Below are positions 58,637-64,000 of a stretch of 64,000 nt of DNA, piece after piece. Location of the stretch: positions 363,276 to 427,275 of the forward strand of contig JAGNKU010000001.1 in assembly GCA_017999985.1 (NCBI GenBank). Direction: 5' to 3'. Each line of letters begins with the position of its first letter. The first letter of the stretch is position 1. Origin of the DNA: Phycisphaerae bacterium. GTDB lineage: Bacteria; Planctomycetota; Phycisphaerae; UBA1845; Fen-1342. The position numbers were made by a program, and so were the translations under genes. The notes under the pieces are model-generated. The model worked only from the letters and a program-made list of their open reading frames with translations, did not search any database and was not told where the DNA came from.

Positions 58637-61600
58637 GTGAGCCGCTTCAAGCCATGCGCATATCTTGCACTGTGTCCCATCTGTGTCCTACCGATCTGCC
58701 TGGCGCGAGATGGACTGCCAAACCGCGTACACGCGTGTTATGTCCGACTGGTGATCGGGTGCGACAAACTGACCTTTGAGGGGCAGGAGACCACGTGGGA
58801 GGCACTGCCCGGTCTGGTCCAGTCGGTCCCTGACCGCACCAGCACCGTGCTGGAGTTGGCCTTCTCGCCCGAGCTGGCGGTCTCCAACTCGGACCGGGCC
58901 CGCACCTTGCGGCAGGAGGCCCAGACGCAGGCCGCAGCTCTCGTGCAGGAACAGGAGCTGGCCGGACTGAACGAGATCGGCACGCGCAAGCTCGGTTCGC
59001 GCGGAACGCTGTGTCGCGCTGGGCCGTTCGAGCTCGACGCGGACATTCTGCTTGACCTGGTCGTGGGCCCGGAGCAGCAGCCGGATGCCGTGACCATTCA
59101 GTCGATTCGGTTCGGGACCCACGACGATCAGCTCGAATGCCAGATCAATGGCACGTTACGCGCTAAGTCGCCGGAATGCTACCGGGTCAGGATTGAACTC
59201 ACCGATGCGCAGGGTCAACGCGTCGGCCATACCCAGCGGGTTCTGCAAGCTGACAGTGCCGGCAACACGGCACCGGCCGAGGGCGTGCTCCCGATCGGGC
59301 ACAGCTTCTGCGCCATCGGGTCCAAGGCGCTGCTCGCGAGTCAGCCCACGCAGTTCACGTTCAGCATCGAACCGGTGCCGGTTGCGCCGCAACCTCCAGC
59401 GAAGTGCGACCTCCGAGGCACAGTGGTGGACGCCACGCCGAATTACTCCGCGGAGTATTTCGCGCTGCTTGAGCAGGCAGCGGCCTCCGGAAAGTTGGAG
59501 GAATTCAGACCTACCCTCGAACGCATATTTCAGCCGCGTCCGGTACCCAACGCCCTGGTCACGCTGCAGAGCGCTGCGCTGACGCGCGCCGCCGTCAGCG
59601 ACACGAATGGCCAATTCGAATTCACGGGTCTGCCGTTCGGCGAGTATCAGCTCTCCGCTACGGCGCCCACCGGGCCGCCCGCAACCGGGGAACCGCGCAT
59701 GGCAACGGGGAAGACCGGGATTACGCTCTGGGCCGGCAACTGCGAGGCGCGACTCGATCTGTACGCGGACCGCATCACCGTACGCGGGCGGGTCGTGGAT
59801 GCCGATGGGCAGTCGGTCGCCGGGGCCAAGGTCACCGGCATCCAGGAGATTACCGAGTCTCCGTCGGACGAGGTCGTTCCCCATGTCGTGTCGGCGACAT
59901 CGGGCGCGGACGGCATGTACGAACTGAGCGGGCTGAATCCGCCGAACGTGTGGCGCACGGCGGGGTACCTCTGCGGCGGCGACCCGACGCTGGATGGACA
60001 TTCGTTTTACACCGTGGTGCGCGTCGATGCCGCAGGCTTCATCCAGGGTCGCGGGAGCATCCCACGGTTTCCCACAGTGACAGAGGAAGTGCTCGCCGCG
60101 TCCCGGCGACTGCTGACGATCATGCGTCAGTACGAAACCGCGGAGAAAGGTAGCTCCGAGGTGCAGGAGCGGGATGATCGCGGGCCGTTTCCGGCGAGCC
60201 GGGGCAACACGATCACCGGCATTGACATCGTACTGGAGCGCCGGCCGGCGAGCGGGCAGATCTCGGGGCGGCTGGTGGACACGCACGGCAGGCCGCGGCC
60301 GGCGCGCATGCTGGATTTCTCGCGGCTCAACGACGAGCTAGCGTCGGCACCCGGGGCCGAGTACGCGGCGAAGACGAAGCCGGACGGTGTGGCGACCGAC
60401 GCGAACGGTGCTTTCGAGCTGCCGGATGTCTATCCGGGCGAGTACGCGATAATCGTGTACGGGGCGCCGCCGAACGGCTGGCACATGTTCCAGGTGCCGG
60501 TCGCAGGCCGCGTGGTCGACGTCAAGCCGGGGGCGCGCGTGGCGGGTTTCGAGATCCGGATCAATCCGGCGGAAGAATTCGCCATTTCCGGGCGGGTGCG
60601 CGACGCGCGGGGCAACCCGGTGCCGCGGCTATTCGTCGCGACCTCCATCTGCACGGGATTTCCCTGGTACGCCGAAACGAACAACGCGGGTGAGTTTCGG
60701 ATCGAAGGCCTGGACGGTACGGGCCTGACATCTTTCAAGGTCAACTTCGGCCATGAGGGGCTGGCGCTGCTGAATGTCCCGCTGAATACGCGTGACCTCA
60801 ACCTGGTCATGCCGGACAAGGGGAGCATCCCCGGGATGGTGCGGGACGCGCGGACCGGCGCGGCCGTCACGGACTTCGAGGTCGAAGTACCAAGCGTGCG
60901 GCTGCCGGATAGCGGCGCGGTCTGGGAACGGCCGCAGGTTCAGGTCGAGCGCGGCGCGGACGGCAACTTCACGATCTCGAACGTGCCGGCGGGCGAAGCC
61001 ACCGTAATCGTGCGTGCCGCTAGGTTCGGCGCGCAGCGCTTCACGTTGCCGGTCGCAGCCAGCCGGGACAACCCGCTGGAATGCAAACTCGTCGGGCCGG
61101 CGGTGCTGACGGGCCGAACCACGCTGGACGGCGCGCCGCGCGGCGTGGCGATCGTCATCGCGGACAAGTGGTTGGGGTCTGACGAGAACGGCGCATTTCG
61201 GTTCGATCAGTTTCCGAACGGGGATTACACGGTCTGGTTCCCCGGCGGCGACTACACGGAGGGCTATGGCTGCAACTATCGCAGCGCCGCGGTGCAGCTA
61301 CGCTCCGGCGAGACCACGCGGTTGGACATGGAAGTCGGCGGCACTTGTGAAGTACGCGGCACGGTCAAGTTCACCGGCGACGAGCCCGACTGCGTGGTGC
61401 GGATCGCGTCCAAGCCCGGCCCTGATCGCTGGCCCGACATGGGGCGACCCGGCCCCGGAGATTTCGTGCTGGCGTACTGCGGCGTGCGGCAATCCGGCGG
61501 AGAGTACCGGTTGCGCGCCCTGCCGCCCGGCCGCTACACGCTGACCGTCGGCCGGCACCGGCCAGAACTGCATGTGTACGTATCCGCGCTATCCAGGGTC

Positions 61601-61660
61601 GTCGAGCTCAAAGACGGCGAGACCCTGCAGCTCGATCTGGACGTGCCGCCAACCAAGTGA
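58637..61660 (+). CDS. Large secreted protein with carboxypeptidase-regulatory-like repeats
   Basis: 1007 aa from a GTG with AAGGAG upstream (an overlapping ATG at 58635 is followed by a stop). The signal region is ALCPICVLPICLARDG. After an N-terminal domain of unknown type come five or more CarboxypepD_reg-like sandwiches: AVSDTNGQFEFTGLPFGEYQ, TSGADGMYELSGLNPP, VATDANGAFELPDVYPGEY, ETNNAGEFRIEGLDGT and SDENGAFRFDQFPNGDY. No enzyme motif is seen. The repeats suggest a stalk or binding scaffold at the cell surface. The 58499-58636 spacer is short and non-coding. Confidence 0.8.
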   Translation: MSRFKPCAYLALCPICVLPICLARDGLPNRVHACYVRLVIGCDKLTFEGQETTWEALPGLVQSVPDRTSTVLELAFSPELAVSNSDRARTLRQEAQTQAAALVQEQELAGLNEIGTRKLGSRGTLCRAGPFELDADILLDLVVGPEQQPDAVTIQSIRFGTHDDQLECQINGTLRAKSPECYRVRIELTDAQGQRVGHTQRVLQADSAGNTAPAEGVLPIGHSFCAIGSKALLASQPTQFTFSIEPVPVAPQPPAKCDLRGTVVDATPNYSAEYFALLEQAAASGKLEEFRPTLERIFQPRPVPNALVTLQSAALTRAAVSDTNGQFEFTGLPFGEYQLSATAPTGPPATGEPRMATGKTGITLWAGNCEARLDLYADRITVRGRVVDADGQSVAGAKVTGIQEITESPSDEVVPHVVSATSGADGMYELSGLNPPNVWRTAGYLCGGDPTLDGHSFYTVVRVDAAGFIQGRGSIPRFPTVTEEVLAASRRLLTIMRQYETAEKGSSEVQERDDRGPFPASRGNTITGIDIVLERRPASGQISGRLVDTHGRPRPARMLDFSRLNDELASAPGAEYAAKTKPDGVATDANGAFELPDVYPGEYAIIVYGAPPNGWHMFQVPVAGRVVDVKPGARVAGFEIRINPAEEFAISGRVRDARGNPVPRLFVATSICTGFPWYAETNNAGEFRIEGLDGTGLTSFKVNFGHEGLALLNVPLNTRDLNLVMPDKGSIPGMVRDARTGAAVTDFEVEVPSVRLPDSGAVWERPQVQVERGADGNFTISNVPAGEATVIVRAARFGAQRFTLPVAASRDNPLECKLVGPAVLTGRTTLDGAPRGVAIVIADKWLGSDENGAFRFDQFPNGDYTVWFPGGDYTEGYGCNYRSAAVQLRSGETTRLDMEVGGTCEVRGTVKFTGDEPDCVVRIASKPGPDRWPDMGRPGPGDFVLAYCGVRQSGGEYRLRALPPGRYTLTVGRHRPELHVYVSALSRVVELKDGETLQLDLDVPPTK

Positions 61661-61663
61661 GCG

Positions 61664-62437
61664 TCAGGGCACCTGCGGGAACGTCTCGTCGATGGGCGTT
61701 TGGGCCAGCTCAACCAGAAAGGTCGTAAGACGCTCGCACGTCAAATCGAGGTAGCGGCGACCCTTGTCCGCCGTGGCGCGCGAGTGGTCGCCGACGCCGC
61801 AGTGATCGTTCAGCCGCGAAAAATCGCGACTGGTGCGCACCCAGCCCTTTTCCAGTGCCTCGAACCGGAACGCGCGGAAGTGACCGCTACCGGCCGCGTC
61901 GCGCTCCACCAGCTCCGGGTGCAGGGCCAGGGCAACCGAGGTCTCGAACTCGCCGGCGTGATCGTCGCGGGCCTCGAAGATCGCGTTGTATTGATCGAGC
62001 CCAACCATCCACCAATTGCATAGGAAGACATGCACCGGCAAATCGCACTGGATCTGCCGGACGAGCGGGATGAAGTCGTTGCCGCCGTGGCCGTTGACGA
62101 GCACGATTTTGCGAATGCCGTGTCGATGCAGCGAGGTGATGATGTCGCGCACGAGCGTGTCGAGCGTGCTCTGCGCGACGTGAATCGAAAGCGGGAATTC
62201 GGATAAGTTGCAGTCCACGCCGAACGGAATGACGGGCAGGCAAATAACCGACTGGCACTGCGGCCAAGCGGTTTCGCAGCACCGCCGGGCAATGTAGGTG
62301 GTATCGAGCGCGTCCTCGCCCTCGGGCAGGTGGCGGTTGTGCGCTTCGGTCGCGCCGATCGGCAGCACGGCGACCTCGTATTTGCGCTGTGCGATGCGAT
62401 GCAAGTTGGTCGCGGACAGGTCCCACTCGTTAATCAT
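61664..62437 (-). CDS. Creatininase family amidohydrolase
   Basis: About 257 aa. Family blocks are VAVLPIGATEAHNRHLPEGE (metal-site glutamate and histidine), ALDTTYIARRC, KIVLVNGHGGNDFIPLV (HGGN) and DDHAGEFETSVALAL (second glutamate). This is the creatinine amidohydrolase/FAPy-deformylase-like fold. Substrates vary widely in the family (creatinine, formamides, dipeptides). The ATG at 62437 has AAGGTG upstream; ATG 62455 would overlap the previous gene by 8 bases. It is probably co-transcribed with the serine hydrolase gene upstream. Confidence 0.82.
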   Translation of the reverse strand: MINEWDLSATNLHRIAQRKYEVAVLPIGATEAHNRHLPEGEDALDTTYIARRCCETAWPQCQSVICLPVIPFGVDCNLSEFPLSIHVAQSTLDTLVRDIITSLHRHGIRKIVLVNGHGGNDFIPLVRQIQCDLPVHVFLCNWWMVGLDQYNAIFEARDDHAGEFETSVALALHPELVERDAAGSGHFRAFRFEALEKGWVRTSRDFSRLNDHCGVGDHSRATADKGRRYLDLTCERLTTFLVELAQTPIDETFPQVP

Positions 62438-62447
62438 TGCAGGCACC

Positions 62448-64000
62448 TTACTCATTCGTTTTCGCCGGCGTAGATACGTTCATCAGCACTTGTCCGACCG
62501 CGTTCCAGGTCTGGCGGCGCAGCGCATCGACCTTGCCGCTGTCGTCGGGATGCACGCGGTTGGCCAGCACGATGACGTACACGCCCTGCTCGGGATAGAA
62601 GCGGATCGCCGTGCCGGTGTAGCCGGTGTGGCCGACGGCATAGAGCGCGTCGACGCCCTGATCGCCGCGGTCCGGCGCGTAGATGTCCCACAGCAGGCCG
62701 CGTCGGTCGGGGACGCCCTTGGCGTTGACGCCGTCGGGATTCTGCACATGGGTCATGTCGTGGACGGTCTGTGCCTTCAGGATGCGCGCGCCGTCGAGCT
62801 CGCCAGCGTTGAGGATCATCTGGGCGAAGCGCGCCAGGTCGCCGACCGTGCTGAACAGGCCCGCGTTCCCGGAGACGCCGGCCTGCATGGCCGCGAGCGG
62901 ATCGTGCACCTGCCCTTGCAGAAAGCCGCCATCGCCGGCGCCGTAGTCGGTTTGCGTGGTCGGAACGATGCGCGGCCGGAGCTGCTCGGGCGGGTTGTAG
63001 CCGCTGTCGGTCATCTTCAGCGGCCGGAAGACGCGCTCGGCGGCGAAGCGGTCCAGCGGCATCCCGGAGACCACTTCGACCAGCTCGCCGCAGAGAATCG
63101 CGTTGAGGCAACTGTAGACGACGGTCTTCCCTGGCGGACGGGCGAGTTCCAGGTTGCGGATGTAGGCCCGCATCTCCACGCGACAGGGGAAGCCGGCCTT
63201 TTCCTTGATGACCTTTTGCTGAGACGCATCCACGTACGGCGGCAGGCCGGACATGTGCGTCATCAGGTGGCGGACCGTGACGCCCTGCTTGTCGCCGGCG
63301 TTGAACTCCGGCAGGTACTTGCCGACCGGATCGTCGAGGCCGACGCGGCCTTCCTCGATCAGGATCATCAAGCTTGTGCCGGTCGCGATCGGCTTCGTCA
63401 TGGACGCCAAATCAAAGATCGCGTCCGTGGTCATGGGCACCCGCGCCGGCTCGGTGCGCTGGAAACCATATGCCTTCTGCCACGTCTCGAAGCCGGTATC
63501 CATCTTGCGGCCGACCGCGATGACCGCACCGCTCATTTTGCCTTTCGCCAGTACCGCCGGCACGAACGCGTCGAGCGTCTCTTCCAGTGCGGCCAGGCCG
63601 CCCTCGAGTGGCGTGGTCTGCACGTCGAAGGTCCAGTCCCACTCGTTGTAGTAGAGATTGTGCCCGTCGATCTCGATCTCGCCGCGCTGGAAGTCGTTGG
63701 GCTCGCTCCGGAAGCTGGCCTTCGGCGGGTGCAGCTCGCGGGCGTAGTCGAGATTGACGATCATCCGGTACGCGTCCATGTGTCCGCAGTAGAAGTCCTG
63801 TACCTGCGGGTCCGCATGCTTCTGCACGCCGTACGAGGGATCCGCCGGCAACCAGCCCCAGGGCTCGACGTAGAACTCGGCCCAATCGTGCATGTTGGAG
63901 CCGTTGGGCAGGCTCTCCCAGCCGGACTGCCAGCGGGCGGGGATGCCCGCGGCGCGGCAGAGCGTCATGAACAGCAGCCCCTGCACGCCGCAATCGCCGC
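62448..64000 (-). CDS. Transglutaminase-like/beta-lactamase (serine hydrolase) fusion, 5' truncated
   Basis: 517 codons visible; the gene begins beyond 64000. The first readable residues, GDCGVQGLLFMTLCRAAGIP, contain a transglutaminase-core cysteine, with MHDWAEFYVEPWGWLPADPS supplying the histidine and aspartate. A class C beta-lactamase-like domain follows: SxxK in FDLASMTKPIATG, YxN-type YSCLNAILCG, and HTG in VGHTGYTGTAIRF. Such a fusion suggests an envelope enzyme that trims peptides or amides. The upstream domains are unknown because the window ends. Confidence 0.85.
   Translation of the reverse strand, partial: GDCGVQGLLFMTLCRAAGIPARWQSGWESLPNGSNMHDWAEFYVEPWGWLPADPSYGVQKHADPQVQDFYCGHMDAYRMIVNLDYARELHPPKASFRSEPNDFQRGEIEIDGHNLYYNEWDWTFDVQTTPLEGGLAALEETLDAFVPAVLAKGKMSGAVIAVGRKMDTGFETWQKAYGFQRTEPARVPMTTDAIFDLASMTKPIATGTSLMILIEEGRVGLDDPVGKYLPEFNAGDKQGVTVRHLMTHMSGLPPYVDASQQKVIKEKAGFPCRVEMRAYIRNLELARPPGKTVVYSCLNAILCGELVEVVSGMPLDRFAAERVFRPLKMTDSGYNPPEQLRPRIVPTTQTDYGAGDGGFLQGQVHDPLAAMQAGVSGNAGLFSTVGDLARFAQMILNAGELDGARILKAQTVHDMTHVQNPDGVNAKGVPDRRGLLWDIYAPDRGDQGVDALYAVGHTGYTGTAIRFYPEQGVYVIVLANRVHPDDSGKVDALRRQTWNAVGQVLMNVSTPAKTNE

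Noticed and set aside
1..64000. Prophage, integrase-bearing island or rRNA operon
   Set aside because: No capsid, terminase, integrase or rRNA-like sequence was seen; the only mobile gene is the RAYT at 37155.

Overview
This is a 64 kb, high-GC, gene-dense bacterial chromosome fragment. Secreted proteins end in type I dockerin-like duplications carrying the recurring core FGDINPFV, one protein has a PEP-CTERM tail, two type II pseudopilin-like paralogues lie in tandem, and small zinc-ribbon membrane proteins recur. I read this as Planctomycetota, probably the Phycisphaerae side. That is inference; no rRNA is present to test it.

Region 1 (1-12404, + strand) is one translationally coupled operon for a pseudaminic-acid-type nonulosonic acid. 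It holds pseB (3' end only), pseC, a methyltransferase, a Gfo/Idh/MocA oxidoreductase, an SpsF-like cytidylyltransferase in the PseF position, a class III aminotransferase, a radical SAM/SPASM enzyme, a GNAT acetyltransferase in the PseH position, a second methyltransferase, pseG, an amidohydrolase, a WbqC-family protein, pseI and a PIG-L deacetylase. Ten of thirteen junctions are 4-bp ATGA/GTGA overlaps. A convergent block (13674-19069, - strand) adds a sulfotransferase, a DUF4910/aminopeptidase-like protein, a capsule-polysaccharide-type protein and a GT2 glycosyltransferase. Between the two blocks is a repeat-rich island with one orphan gene, bounded by 40-bp inverted repeats.

Region 2 (19217-25458) has a secreted papain-like protease with a beta-helix and dockerin, a second dockerin protein with a clear sigma70-type promoter, and an MFS transporter. 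Region 3 (25682-36859) is mixed housekeeping: tRNA-Gln(CUG), a solitary topoisomerase VI subunit A, a fasciclin protein with a textbook terminator, NAD(P)HX epimerase, an App1-like lipoprotein, a GT39 glycosyltransferase, a PAP2 phosphatase, P5C dehydrogenase and a DUF1570-like metallopeptidase.

Region 4 (36932-38737) is the most striking structure. An IS200-like/RAYT tyrosine transposase gene sits exactly between two inverted ~105-bp composite repeats, each predicted to form three hairpins. Further copies lie at 13568, 36932 and 38631, and the last is attached to the decayed 3' end of a second RAYT gene.

Region 5 (38840-42699) has a two-gene operon of unknown function, pyrD and a DUF819 membrane protein. 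Region 6 (42866-55301) is a secretome cluster: a 1481-aa Ig-repeat/dockerin protein, a PEP-CTERM protein, a GHL10-like dockerin protein, a five-repeat Ig-like dockerin protein and two pseudopilin paralogues. Region 7 (55371-64000) has a URO-D-like protein, a secreted beta-propeller-like protein whose signal peptide is encoded by a dispersed repeat, a 1007-aa protein with carboxypeptidase-regulatory-like repeats, a creatininase-family amidase and a 5'-truncated transglutaminase/beta-lactamase fusion. Short 7- to 8-bp tandem repeats, often in inverted pairs, fill many spacers.
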